Shown here: positions 34,722-46,274 of the stretch, piece after piece
How positions within the stretch are numbered: the first letter of the stretch is position 1
Layout of the letters: every line of letters begins with the position of its first letter
Assembly (NCBI RefSeq): GCF_023856365.1
Contig: NC_064539.1
Location: 14,087,519 to 14,151,518 of the forward strand
Length of the DNA: 64,000 nucleotides
From: Brienomyrus brachyistius
Taxonomy: Eukaryota > Chordata > Actinopteri > Osteoglossiformes > Mormyridae
Direction: 5' to 3'
Translations under genes and position numbers: made by a program
The notes under the pieces: generated by a model
What the model saw: only the letters and a program-made list of their open reading frames with translations
Database searches by the model: none
Told to the model about the DNA's origin: nothing

Positions 34722-35078
34722 TTATGTAAATAACAAAGCTTTTTGCGCAAATGCGGGCTCGGAGCCCCTTTGCCATGCATGTATGACAGAGCATGTAACA
34801 TACATTCCGCTTGAGTTTTCAGGCACCACTGGCTTTAACTTTGGCTTAGGTGAAGCCCATCCCCGTACAGTGACGGCTGAATTCATCATTACCCAGCACC
34901 AACCAGCCGAAACATCATTTAGTGACTGCAGTTCCTTTAACATGTGGCGGAAACGCGCAGATGCGACGCACAGAGAATGATTTACATTTTGTAAGTTGAA
35001 TTGATACAGCAGCACGGACGTCCTCTTCTGTGCATCTTCTGAAAACTGACATACATTTTTTTCGAGAAACTTTTCCAT
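34722..35078 (-). other. Orphan 118-aa open frame, function unknown
   Basis: Open from ATG 35078 to the stop at 34722 in a locally CpG-richer island within AT-rich DNA. It contains MEKFLEKNVCQFSEDAQKR, VASARFRHMLKELQSLND and PKPKLKPVVPENSSGMYV. No family is recognised. The plus strand is also open here (34666-34980), so composition may explain both. A first exon, a decayed transposon ORF or chance are all possible. Confidence 0.15.
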
Positions 35079-35079
35079 T

Positions 35080-36655
35080 TTTTGTATTAATTTTCACCTT
35101 AAGGAAAGGTAATCATCGTCTTTTCCATAAACAAGTCGAATACATTTGTGGCTGTGCTTAATAGAGGTAAGTTTTAAAATTAATCTTTTTCAGAACATAT
35201 TATTAAAAAAACATATTCTTTTTAAGTTGGCAGATATCGTTCTTGATGATTAAATAATACACATATTACAGGAAATACAGAAATGCAGACTTATTTTGTG
35301 TCATTGTGAGGGAGAAAATACGATCTGTTACATTTCATTGGAGTTGCTATAGGGTTATTTCTGCTTTGTAGCCAAAATCCCTTGCTGTTTGCAAACTGCC
35401 GTTTTTCGAATTTCGGTTTACTCTGTTTATTATATTGTTTCCACATAGTCGTTCGCATATAATATCATTCGTTACCAAAACCCGGGTGTTTTCCTTTTCC
35501 AGATTTATTAATTCGGCTTTTGCTTAGATATGACACATGCCATATTAGAAGAGATGCTGGCAAAGAGAACTGGCTGGTTCGCACAGTTGTCTTTCAGCGC
35601 TGTATATCGCAGACATGTATTACCTTATGATAACCTAGCTAGCGGCAAACTAATCCTTTAGATCTCAGCTAAAATGAAACAGATTACGTTACATAAAATA
35701 GTTACTGTAAATAGTTTACTCAATTATGAACACATGTTGTGCATTTGTGGCATTGACTCACATTATGGGGTTGGTTGGAACAACATTAATAGTCCATGAA
35801 TTTTGTAAGAATCTAGTATCATACAAAAATAACATAACTTTTGTTTTAACCAGGTTTAAAACAAACTATCCAGTGACAGTGAAATAATGCTTCAGAATCT
35901 GTAAAACACTACAATATTTAATTTAACTACAATTTAAACATTGTCCAGAGAACAGTAAGTAATAAAACAATAAAGTATGGGTCACTTAATATTTCAAACA
36001 GGGCATTGTTTCTCCAAATCATTTTTCAATTAAACAACTTGTTTTTAATTATTGAACAGAAAATTCTATTAAAATACACAATATTACATGCCAGCCTACC
36101 CCTGCTACACTCTGTATGCACTTCACAGTACCAAACTGGCATGACTTATCACAGGCTTTCAAATCTTAGCACAGAATATATAGCTAATCCACATCTCTAT
36201 TTGGTACAATTGATTTGTTTTCAGGATCTCACACAGATACATATAAAATTATACATTTCCTATTAGGTAATTTTTTAAGGGATCGCCGCGTTAGCAGTGT
36301 GCAGCCTTCCAATCTTTTGACAGGGTGGATGAATGTAGTTCATGTGCATACATCCTATAATGTTGGATTTCTCTGAAAGCTCTCTCTACCCGCTTGGAAA
36401 GTATTGCTCAGTCAACCAACCTTTACAGCCAACCAGGCCCAGTCTCCTCGACCTGTAGAGGGCAGCAATGTCTGAGCAATGATGGATGTACATTTCAGCA
36501 TGCCACTTATTTGTCATTCCCTGCTCAATCAGTACAAATAATTTTATGAGGTTTAAAAAGTTTTATGATCATCATCATTATAAGTAATAAAAATTTATCT
36601 AAGAATTAATATATTTAGGATTTTGGCATTTATATATAGCAGGCTCTGCTTATCA
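35080..36655. other. Intergenic, nothing recognised
   Basis: AT-rich. No exon with both splice signals and a recognisable translation was found. Confidence 0.35.
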
Positions 36656-36658
36656 AGG

Positions 36659-37505
36659 TGTTGCGGAGCGGCATGGCACAGGTAGGAATAGAGTAACGAT
36701 CCGCTGGCAGCTCCAAGAACACAAGGGGTTTATTACAAAATAAGACACACTATGAGACTTAAAGGATCACAAAGGATCAGAAAAACAGGAAACAACTGGT
36801 AATAAACTAAATCATAAAATAAACACACCTAGAGAAGGAAGAAAACACAGGGAGCAAGACTAGCCAAAACAGTAAAGCAAATAACAAACCGTAAGAAACA
36901 CTTCTGAACTCCAACATACATCTGTACACCATAACTCGAACTCACAGAGTAACATCTAACAATGACCAACTGGTGATACTAAGGACTAACAAAAGGCAGG
37001 TGTGAATTATCAAAAACAACCAATCAGTGAGGGTACAGGGCAACAAGACACGGGTGAAGAAACTGCTATTGAACACATAACTAAGGAACTTACAAGACCT
37101 GAAACTAAGGAAATACAGGGGGGAAAAAACAAGTAAAACAGAGCATAAGCAAGGCGGGGGGCAGATAACCATATACAAGACAAATTAAACACAGGAATAA
37201 AGAATATCAAACTATGGATAAAAAAGTAATAACCAACACAGGGGGAGTGGGGACCAGTGGCCAACCGCTTAGCTAATTAAGCTACACGGCAGCCTGGGGG
37301 AGCAAACACACATGACTGAAGAGGGAACAGGACAGCCAGCGAAGGGGACAAGACACTTAAAACAGAGACCGATGGTTTCCGATACTGACATCCAGACACA
37401 GTTAAGATACAGAACAATTTAACAAGAAAGGGAGAAAATATAGGCACACAAAGAGATAAACACAATTCTAATGCAAAGACAAAGTAAGATTGCAGCTTCA
37501 TAGCT
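36659..37505 (-). other. Possible decayed LTR element end, minus strand
   Basis: On the minus strand a pyrimidine-rich region leads to TTGTAATAAACCCCTTGTG and ends CCGCTCCGCAACA at 36659, as a U3-R-U5 end would. No matching partner LTR, target duplication or coding motif was found. Confidence 0.3.
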
Positions 37506-37509
37506 ACAG

Positions 37510-39400
37510 GCTAACTCAGGTTATCTCATTTTCCAACATGTCTTTAATGTCTCTATGTGAGATTCAAGATGAATCTAAGATGAATACAAGATGAATTTAG
37601 AGTGTGTTTCCTTTAGTTATGCATATAATTTGTTGATCCATTGATAAGTATAGCGACATATTCTTCAGCCACTGTGCAATTGATGGTTTCTCTGTTCCTT
37701 TCCAGAACAAAGCTAGACATACATCAATTAATGTGTGCTACTTCTCATAACAATGTCTGACTTTTTTTCAGATTTCTGATATTTTTCTCAGAGTTCTCTG
37801 AAATTTATTTCATGTGGCCCTAATCCTCTTATGTACCTTTGGATTGTGCATGTTGAGGTATTATTTTTTTTAATGGAGACAATATGGGTTCAATGAGTTA
37901 TGAGTCTTGGCAGGAGGGATGTAACTTTTGAGCTGTAAGTATTTTACAATGTGTGGATTTTTTTGGAATGTCATACTTTGTTGATTTTTAACTCTGCGAA
38001 GGACATCAATATGTTATCTTTATATATATTGACTTTTTTGTAACCCTTTTTAATGCATGTTTTGAATTCCATTTCTAAATGGTTTGAATTTTAATTTCCC
38101 TAAATCGGAGTGAAGGGAATTTATTAGACTCATCTAAATATTTCTGAACTTCATACCAAACACCAATCATGTTTACCAAGCATGGGTATGGTGTTTTTTT
38201 TCTTTTTATCAGGTTACTATTTTTATGGAGTATAGCTATAGGCTGAAGGGTAGTCTAGATTTGACAAAAAATCAGTCATGCCAGTGAAGGCATAGAAGAG
38301 AAGTAATTATTCGTAATTTAGGTCCCCAGTAGAAAAAGGTGTCAGTCAACAGTATGCTTTGATACACTCTGGTGTTCTTCTGAATATACAGTATGTCGTA
38401 TGTGTTGCTGATATAGACCTACCATCATTTTTGGTAAATGTACTGAATGAATGCAGCAGATGTGGAATTTTTTTGTGTTTGTGTGTTTCCCCCAAGCAAC
38501 ATTCAGAAAAGGCTGGATGAAGCCGTGCCGATGCATATGCGCGTTTACATCCTAATGTGAAGCGGGAAATTGTTAATATAAATACGAGTACAGCATGGGT
38601 ATTTTTTAGAATGCTGTACTATAACAGATATTTATTTTGTTATGCTTTGTATTTTTTAGACAAGATTTATGCGGCACAGTTCTAAAATGCAGCTGAAAGC
38701 TACTAATGTGAATACAGTACAAATCAGGTGCAGTTAATTTTCTAATTGTGCACCTTAATGGATATTTATTTAATTTTTATTTACGTGAGATAATATATAT
38801 TTTGATTTACTTTTAAGTGCATTTTAGTTTTTTATTAGTAGGTTGCAGCAGTATTGACAGAGATTTTTTATTTAAGACAGTCATACTTTGTTCAGTTAAC
38901 CACTGTTTAATAATGAAAAAAGAAGCAATTTATGTTTTGTTTCTTTTACCTCAGCTGAACCAAAAACATACCGAAACGTGACTTCAAAACTGAGGTTCAT
39001 ACTGAATCGTGATTTTTGTGTACTGTTGTGTAATGCAAGTAGGGGTGATCAAAATAAGGTAGCAGTATCGCAGTGGTATCACACTGGTTTACTCATGAAT
39101 TGCTCTGTGGTCAGGATCCCCTTTTCCCTTGAGAGATTTAGCTACATCACAAGCTAAAATAAGTAGGTTTTTACTACATACTTAAATTTGAATCCAGCCA
39201 GTAATATCAAAAAACAGGATCTCTGCGTGAAAAAGGTCTGCTTTATTTTCTGTATGCATCTTTTCATGCAAGTTATGCCAGGAAACTTTTCAAGGGGGAG
39301 TATGGGGATGCAGATCTCTAACAAATATTCATGTAAGTCACTTCTATGTTTTAATGGCAAGGAAAGGTATTTTATATAACAGTATTTTATATGTTTGCAT
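37510..39400. other. Intergenic, nothing recognised
   Basis: AT-rich, no gene or named repeat seen on either strand. Confidence 0.35.
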
Positions 39401-39404
39401 GTCT

Positions 39405-39590
39405 TCTTCATATTATGAAAGTGTCCTCAGGGGACTCCTATTTCCTGTCACAGTCCAAAGACATGCAGTTTAGGAGAACTTGCCCCACTGAGTATCCAAA
39501 GTGTGTTTGCCCTGTGATGGACTGGCATCACATGAAGAGTAGGCCTGTACCTTTGCTTTGTTCTCTGTGCTATCTGGGATAGAGAAGGCT
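39405..39590 (+). mobile_element. Old V-SINE-like remnant
   Basis: Words cacagtccaaagacatgcag and ccctgtgatggactggcatc mark the central and 3' parts of an older SINE subfamily, the one that gave rise to the minisatellite at 44265. Confidence 0.55.
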
Positions 39591-39960
39591 CCTCTGGGAA
39601 TCACTGGCTGTATGGATAGAGTATATTGTACTAAATTTACCAGTTTATGACTCCATAGAGTAGGGGCATCTTCACATATTCACATAGTCCATTTAAACAT
39701 GCAAATACATAAACAGTAAAAAAAAAAAAAAGGATGAGAATATTACTTTTGTTCTCCTTGTTACATCAAAGTACTGCAGCACTCAATATGTTGTATTATA
39801 TAATGTTTTGTATGAAGTTCATCAACATGAGGCCAACCTTAGCGCAGTTATCCGTCATACATGGTTTTGTGTAGTTATGTTTATGAAAGACAAAGTAAGG
39901 TAAGACGTATTGGACGCTGTCTTTCTAACAGTGGGATTTGTGGTTCTAATCATATGAGGA

Positions 39961-40200
39961 TGTTATGGATCAGCACTGGGAAGCAGGCAAAGGAAGCCGT
40001 GAATACAAAAAAAAAGGGTTTATTTGCAGGGGAACACACGTAACGTTAATGACAGGACTGGGGAAACCTACTCTGACGTGGGCTTAAATACACTAAACCA
40101 ATCAGAAAAAAACACAAAACAGCTGGTAAACATGGGGAATTCACATGGGGTAGATGAGGGGACGTGGCACACAGGAGGATCGGACAAGCGGGTCATGACA
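39961..40200 (-). mobile_element. Solo LTR with 5-bp target duplication
   Basis: 240 bp between TGTTATGGATC and GGTCATGACA, flanked on both sides by gagga (39956-39960 and 40201-40205). On the minus strand it begins TGTCATGACC, has GTATTTAAGCCC as a TATA-like box and CAAATAAACCC as polyadenylation signal, and ends CATAACA. It belongs with the LTRs at 15489, 19100 and 59317, so the proline-rich element inserts with a 5-bp duplication. Confidence 0.85.
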
Positions 40201-40213
40201 GAGGATCAAAATT

Positions 40214-41299
40214 CTACCGATTAGCCATGAAAAGCAACATTGTGCAGGTCCTCATTGTGCCACCAAAACAGCTATAAAGACATGAATTCCACAAGACCTC
40301 TGAAGGTATCCTGTGGAATCTGGCACCAAGACATTAGCAGCAGATCCTTTAAGTTCTGTAAGTTGGGAGGTGGGGCCTCTGTGATAACTGGAAAAGTTCT
40401 CCCCAAATAAGCTTGATGGGCCGAATGGTCTCCTCTCATTTGTAAATTTCTTATGTTTTTTTCTTATGTTTTGCAGTTTGGCAGGGTGCACTATCCAGCT
40501 GACTTGGGAAATACCACTGCATTGAGGTAGTGTATTTGGTCTGCAGTAAGGTTTAGGTAGGTGGTATGTGTCAAAGTAATGAATGCCAGGACCTAAGGTT
40601 TCCCAGCAGAACATTGTCCAGAACATCACACAGCCTTCCCTGTGCCTTTACCTTTTTCCCATAGTGCATCCTGGCGCCATCTCTTCCCCAGGTGAATGAC
40701 GCACACATTCATAGCCGTCCACATGATGTAACAGAAAATGTGACTCATCATACCAGGCCACCTTCTTCCTTTGTTCCATGGTTTAGTTTTGATGTTCATG
40801 TGCTCATTGTAGGCACTTGAGGGGGGTCAGTATGTGCCTTACTAGGCAAGCAGCAATGCAGTGTGTATTCTGACACACTTCAGTATGTTACTTTTTCAGC
40901 AACTTGGGCTACATTAGCTCTCCTATGGGACGAGACCAGACAGGCTTGCCTTTACTCCCCACACTATAAATGAGCCTTGGGCAACACGACCTCATTGCTA
41001 GTTTATTGGTTAACCTTCCTTGGACCACTTTTGGTAAGTATTGACCGCTTCATACCGATACTCCACAGGACCTGCGATTTTGGAGATGCTCTGACCCAGT
41101 CATCTAGCCATCACAATTTGGCCCTTGTCAAAGTTGCTCAGATCCTTACGCTTGTCCATTTTTCTTGCTCATCACCGTCAAGAACTGACTGCTCTCTTCC
41201 CTAATATATATCAGCACCCTTATCAGGTGCCATTGTAATGAGATAATCAATGTTATTCACTTCACCTCTCAGTGGTTTTCATATTACAGCTGATTGGTG
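40214..41299 (-). mobile_element. Decayed Tc1-like transposon
   Basis: Minus strand. Fragments of a transposase: RKDLSNFDKGQIVMAR (about 41160), KKVAWYDESHFLLHHVDG (about 40750), EEMAPGCTMGKR, then MFWTMFCWETLGPGIH (about 40600). The end is QIPQDTFRGLVEFM (about 40290). Stops and frameshifts break the frame. The ends accgattagcc (40216) and ctgattggt (41290) are inverted relics of the termini. It is interrupted by a LINE tail at 40392-40470. Confidence 0.75.
40392..40470 (+). mobile_element. CR1-like LINE 3' tail, very short insertion
   Basis: ttctccccaaataagcttg, atgggccgaatggtctcctc and ttgtaaatttcttatg are only the last 70-80 bp of the LINE whose longer ends lie at 7963 and 56825. Confidence 0.75.
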
Positions 41300-42299
41300 C
41301 ACATGTTACCATCATCATATGTGTATATATAACTGAAATTTAACATATATTTTTACAGTATGAATATGTAGAAATTTAACAGCTTCCAGCTGAGTACTCT
41401 GTTGAGTTAAGTGAATAGGTAATTATTAGTAACTGAATAGTTTTGTGAACCGTCACTGAATCACAATAAGCCATCTGTATATTTGTTTCATTGCAAAACT
41501 ACAATTATGAATACAGAAGGGTCTAGCTATAGGCAGAACTGACAGTTGCCTAGGGCCCTCCATTTACCTTGAGTTGTGGAGGATGTAAAATGATCATCAA
41601 TTTTCTTGATAGTGGGGGCCTCCCAAGCAAAGCTTTGCCTAGGCCTCTTGAAATAGTAGAGGTGGTCCTGGATGGATATAAAGTTCTCCTTATACATTGC
41701 ACTTGGTCTGTAAATATACTGCAATAGCACAACCCAGCCTGTTAGAGGGCTGACTTTAACTAATCAGGTGTGCATTTCATTTTACCCACCTTGCTATTGT
41801 TTGTTTAATGCCAGTTTAATGCCAGTACAAGGCTAAGAGATAGGGTTGATAGCTGATACCAATAGGCTGTTCTGCTGTGGCTCAGTGCTCTTATCTGGGG
41901 CCAGTGTGAATTACACTTACTTTTAGTTGCTTTCCAAGATTATTTTATATCCTCTAGCTGGATATGGGTTGAGGTCATAAGGTAGACAGTCAGCACCTAT
42001 GGCTATTAGCTGTAAGCAAATACAGTTTCAGTTTCCAGATGCTTGTGACTTGCTCTTGCTTGAAAAGCTGGCTTCTTTCAATGGTCTGTTTTACCACCAT
42101 TGTTACATACTGTACTGTCAACTGTTTTTCCCCTAACATAAGGGCTAGAGGCTACTAAATAATTTCTGTCTTAGCACAGCAGGAGTATGTGCCGCACCAT
42201 TCAATCAGTTTATCCAGTTTGACAGATACTGTAGACGTGCTCGTGAATAATTTGCCCAACATATATATAGCGAAAAGCTGATGCCTAATTATTGTGACG
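41300..42299. other. Intergenic, nothing recognised
   Basis: No gene. A stretch at 41521-41660 looks repeat-like (cctagggccctccattta) but was not assigned. Confidence 0.35.
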
Positions 42300-44110
42300 C
42301 ATCATTTACTTGATACAGATAAAACTGACAGAGAGTTTTACCTTTTTTATTATTATTGATTTATAAGTAAAAAAACCTCCGGGAAAAATAACATACCGGG
42401 TGACTTGGCCCACAATCATATTCTTGGAGGACAGCTTCCATCCCAGAGGTACTGCATCCACTTGTAATTTCAGTGGTTTTTCAAACAAAGGGGCAGCTAA
42501 CGCTGGTGAACTGCTGAGCAAAGCTTTAACAGAAGTAAAAGCAGATTAGCAGGAGGGAGACTACACAAACGGGGTATTTTTCCCAAGCAAGCAGGTGAGG
42601 GGTAGAATGTCAGGAAAGTTTTTGCGAAAGCATCCATCCTGTAGTACCCCACCGTTCCCCAAAAACTCTTGAGCTCCCTTTTTTGTCTTGGTCACAGGAA
42701 AAGACTCAATAGCCTGTACTTTAGCATTTAGGGGTCTGACCGTTCCCTGACTTACTAATTTTCCGAGATGCATAATAATACCCTGATCCGATTCACCAAA
42801 TTTCTTGAGGTTCGGCACCAGGGAAGCCAGTTGTGGGCATAGGAACACCTATTCTAATGTCTCCATGTCTCCATGTTCTCTTCCCATGTATTGGAGTAAA
42901 GCACCACATTGTCGACGTACATTTCATAGCTCTGTACACCTCCTAATACCTTGTGCATTAAGTGGTGGAAGGTAGCTGGTGCGTTACGCAGCCTAAAGGG
43001 CATCACGGTGTACTGGAGGAAGGTGTCGGGTGTGGCAAAGATACTTCGGACGAACAGGGCATCAGGGGCACTTGCCAGTAACCTTTCAAAAGGTCCAGTT
43101 TAGTTAAAAATGCAACAGATCAGTACTCACCTGATAGGGATGCTGCTTAATGGGGGCCGAGGTGGGAGAAACTGTTGAAGGGTTAGCGACAGAGTGATCC
43201 TTATCGGGCTTCAACATATTTATATGATACATGCAAGTCTTCCTTCTGCAATTTGGGGTCTGTACTACATAATCCATGGGGCTCAGTTTCTCTTGTACGA
43301 CATGCGGTCCAGAGAATCCGGCATTAAGGGAGGAACGAGTCACACTGAGAAAAGCTTGTTCTCTTGTCTTCTTATCGAAGTCTTTCTTCATCACGACTTG
43401 GGAGGTACTTAACGAGCGTTTAGCAAGTTCTTGAGGTAATGTCAGCCACTCGTGGAGTGGGCCCACGTAGTTTAATTTCTTTGTAGACTGAGGAGATGTG
43501 GTCAGAGACAATAATTGCTCATGAAATATTTTTAAGGCTCCTCATACAGTGTGTCCAAAAAACTCCACTGGACTGAAACCTGTCAACTCTTGTAAAACAT
43601 CTCTAATTGCAAAGAGAGGGAGGGAGACACCCCACTCTTTCCCAGGTTTGATGCAGAAGGTGGGTACCATATTTTTAAAAGATTGATGACATGACTCCAC
43701 GGCTCCTTGACTCTCCGAATGATAAGCGCTGGACACAGTATGCCGAATGTTCAGCTGACAAATAACTCGGGCAAAAAATTTTGAAGTGAAATTTGCACCC
43801 TGGTCTGACTGCACATACTTGGGAAGCCCGAAAGTAGTAAAAAAAATTAATAAAGTCCTTTATTATTATTGTTGTCCTCAAGCTACAGATAGGAATAGCC
43901 TTGGGGAAACAAGAAGCGGCACACATGAGCATAAACATATAAGAATTCCCCAAGTGAGTTTTGGGTAGCAACTCCACACAATCCATTATCACGTGCTCAA
44001 ATGGGACGCAATGGGGCAGGTGCAGTGGTCAGATTTGGCTTCCCTACTAGTTGACACGTATGACACACTTTACAGTACTGCTTAACTTCCAAACGTACCC
44101 AAGGCCAAAA
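42300..44110 (-). pseudogene. Ty3/gypsy pol remnant, integrase before reverse transcriptase (Gmr1-like)
   Basis: Minus strand, in order. Integrase core: MDCVELLPKTHLGNSYMF near 43990, QSDQGANFTSKFFARVI near 43810, SAYHSESQGAVES near 43730 and ELTGFSPVEFFGHTV near 43550. Integrase C-terminal part: GPHVVQEKLSPMDYVVQTP near 43300, RRRKTCMYHINMLKP. RT entry motif APIKQHPYQVS near 43140. RT: KLDLLKGYWQVPL near 43090, MPFRLRNAPATFHHLMH near 43000, a YVDN in place of YxDD near 42920, then PLNAKVQAIESFP. RNase H start: PALAAPLFEKPLKLQVDA near 42500. Stops and frameshifts are many, and a piece of RT between the HPYQVS and KLDLL motifs is lost. The order is IN-RT-RH, unlike standard gypsy. Confidence 0.75.
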
Positions 44111-44117
44111 TAAATGT

Positions 44118-44264
44118 TTTAGCACTGTTGCTTCATAAATCCGGGGTTGGCACTAGAATTCCACCTCTGGTCTTTGTGTATGGATTTTCACTGCATTGTC
44201 TGGGTTTCCTCCTGAAGTTCCGAGCTATACAGTTACTTTGATGTCTCTGAATTATCTTGTGTGT
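44118..44264 (+). mobile_element. Old V-SINE-like 5' half
   Basis: agcactgttgcttcataaat, cactgcattgtctgggtttc and ctcctgaagttccgagct correspond to the head and central domain of the SINE. Its 3' half runs straight into the 47-bp array. Confidence 0.55.
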
Positions 44265-44640
44265 GCCTTGTGATGGACTGGCATCCCTATCAGGGTGTAC
44301 CCCAGCCTTATGCCTTGTGATGGACTGGCATCCCTATCAGGGTGTACCCCAGCCTTATGCCTTGTGATGGACTGGCATCCCTATCAGGGTGTACCCCAGC
44401 CTTACGCCTTGTGATGGACTGGCATCCCTATCAGGGTGTACCCCAGCCTTACGCCTTGTGATGGACTGGCATCCCTATCAGGGTGTACCCCAGCCTTACG
44501 CCTTGTGATGGACTGGCATCCCTATCAGGGTGTACCCCAGCCTTACGCCTTGTGATGGACTGGCATCCCTATCAGGGTGTACCCCAGCCTTATGCCTTGT
44601 GATGGACTGGCATCCCTATCAGGGTGTACCCCTGCATTAT
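44265..44640 (+). repeat. 47-bp minisatellite, eight units
   Basis: Units start at 44265, 44312, 44359, 44406, 44453, 44500, 44547 and 44594. Each begins gccttgtgatggactggcat and ends ccccagccttat or -ac; the last unit is altered at its end. The unit is the 3' part of the old SINE subfamily (compare 46040-46075). The array ends about 120 bp before the first NPFFR2 coding ATG. Confidence 0.95.
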
Positions 44641-44762
44641 TCCCTCTGCTATACAGTATCCTGCCCCATCTGTGACCCTCTCCAGTATGCAAAAGACAAT
44701 AATAACTGTCAATTCTAATCGAACACAATGTTATTTTTGTACTTCTGTTTTTTAGATTCATC

Positions 44763-46238
44763 ATGAACCAAAGATTGGACCCAAACATTACACTGGGGGA
44801 AAGTCAATATTGGTATTTTCCCAATAGCTCTCAGGAATATGGCTCCCCTCAGGAGAACATCACATATGTGGTATATTACCTCCATGAGCCGCCTGCGGTG
44901 GCTGTCTTCATCATCTCCTACCTGCTTATCTTCCTGGTCTGCATGGTTGGCAACGGGATGGTATGCTACATTGTCTTAAGAAGCAGAAACATGCGCACGG
45001 TCACCAATGTTTTCATCCTGAATCTGGCCATCAGCGATCTCCTTGTGGGAATCTTTTGCATGCCAACAACACTTGTGGATAATATCATCACCGGTGAGTA
45101 CCATGGTCCCATACACAGCACGGCACAGGATAGGGAGAGAAATTGTGCAGAGATGAGTATCTGGCCAGCTAATTAACTTTGACAATGGAACCATAAGCAG
45201 TTGGGATCTCTGTACTTTTAACCTTTACTATTTAAATACTATGTTTTGTTAGTTAGAGTGGTATAGGTTGTTTGACATGACCTGAATTATTCCATATGAA
45301 TATTAAAATTAATTATTTTAATATCTGATATTGATCTTGCATATTATGTCACTCATTGCAAGATTCTGAGCTCTGGATAATATGCTAATCTAAGTCCCAG
45401 CAACCCTGCTCAAGTTATGCAGTTGGAAGATGGATGAATAGATATAATCTATATATCTGTACAGGTTGCCTTGCCTGAAAGACAAGGCAATTACCATAAA
45501 ACAAACAGAATTTTTAAGGTACACAAGACCCTGTAGGTGATGCCCTAAAGATACGACCTTCATATTTAAGAGTTTAATAACACTCTTCAATGAGAATGTT
45601 AAATATGTAATGAATACATCCACAGGTATATGATTATAGTGATTTTGTAATATTTTAGCATAGCTGAATAGTGAGATTGGGAGGCCTGGCGGGCAGCACT
45701 GTCACGTCACATCTCCCAGGGCTTTCTCCCTGTGTTAGGCTGGTTTCCTGTAGATGCTCTGCTGCTCTGCTTTCCCCCTGTAGTCCAAAGACATGCATTT
45801 AGGCTCTAAATTGCCCATATTAAGAAATTTACAAACAAGAGGAAGCCATTCGGCCCATCAAGCTTGTTTGGGGAGAACTTAACTAATAGCTCAGAGTTGT
45901 TAAAATCTTATCTAGCTCTGATTTAAAAGAACACAGGGCTTTAGCTTTTGCTACACTAGCAGGAAGAGTATTCCATACTCATACTCAAAATTCATTTTCA
46001 AGTGTTCTCCCGCTACACGCTATATTGCATGTGTGTGGCCTGTGATGGACTGGCATCCCATCCAGGGTGTATCCAAGCCTGGTGCCTTATGTTGGCTAGG
46101 ATATGGTCGGATGGATGCACGAATGCAGGCACAGGCACATCAGAAGTTCAGGAAATTTCCCTGGAGGTCAGACCACCAAGGCCCTCATTTCCTGCACAAC
46201 TAATAAAAAATGTTAATATTGTGATTATACTGATAGTG

Positions 46239-46274
<36 letters not shown>

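Noticed and set aside
36942..37501. Cys/Leu/Phe-rich minus-strand frames as secreted peptides
   Set aside because: Pyrimidine-rich composition of a likely LTR-type region explains them; no signal-cleavage or cysteine pattern is consistent between frames.
44265..44640. Regular repeats that might suggest a CRISPR array
   Set aside because: The units are contiguous with no unique spacers, derive from a SINE and lie in a vertebrate gene region.
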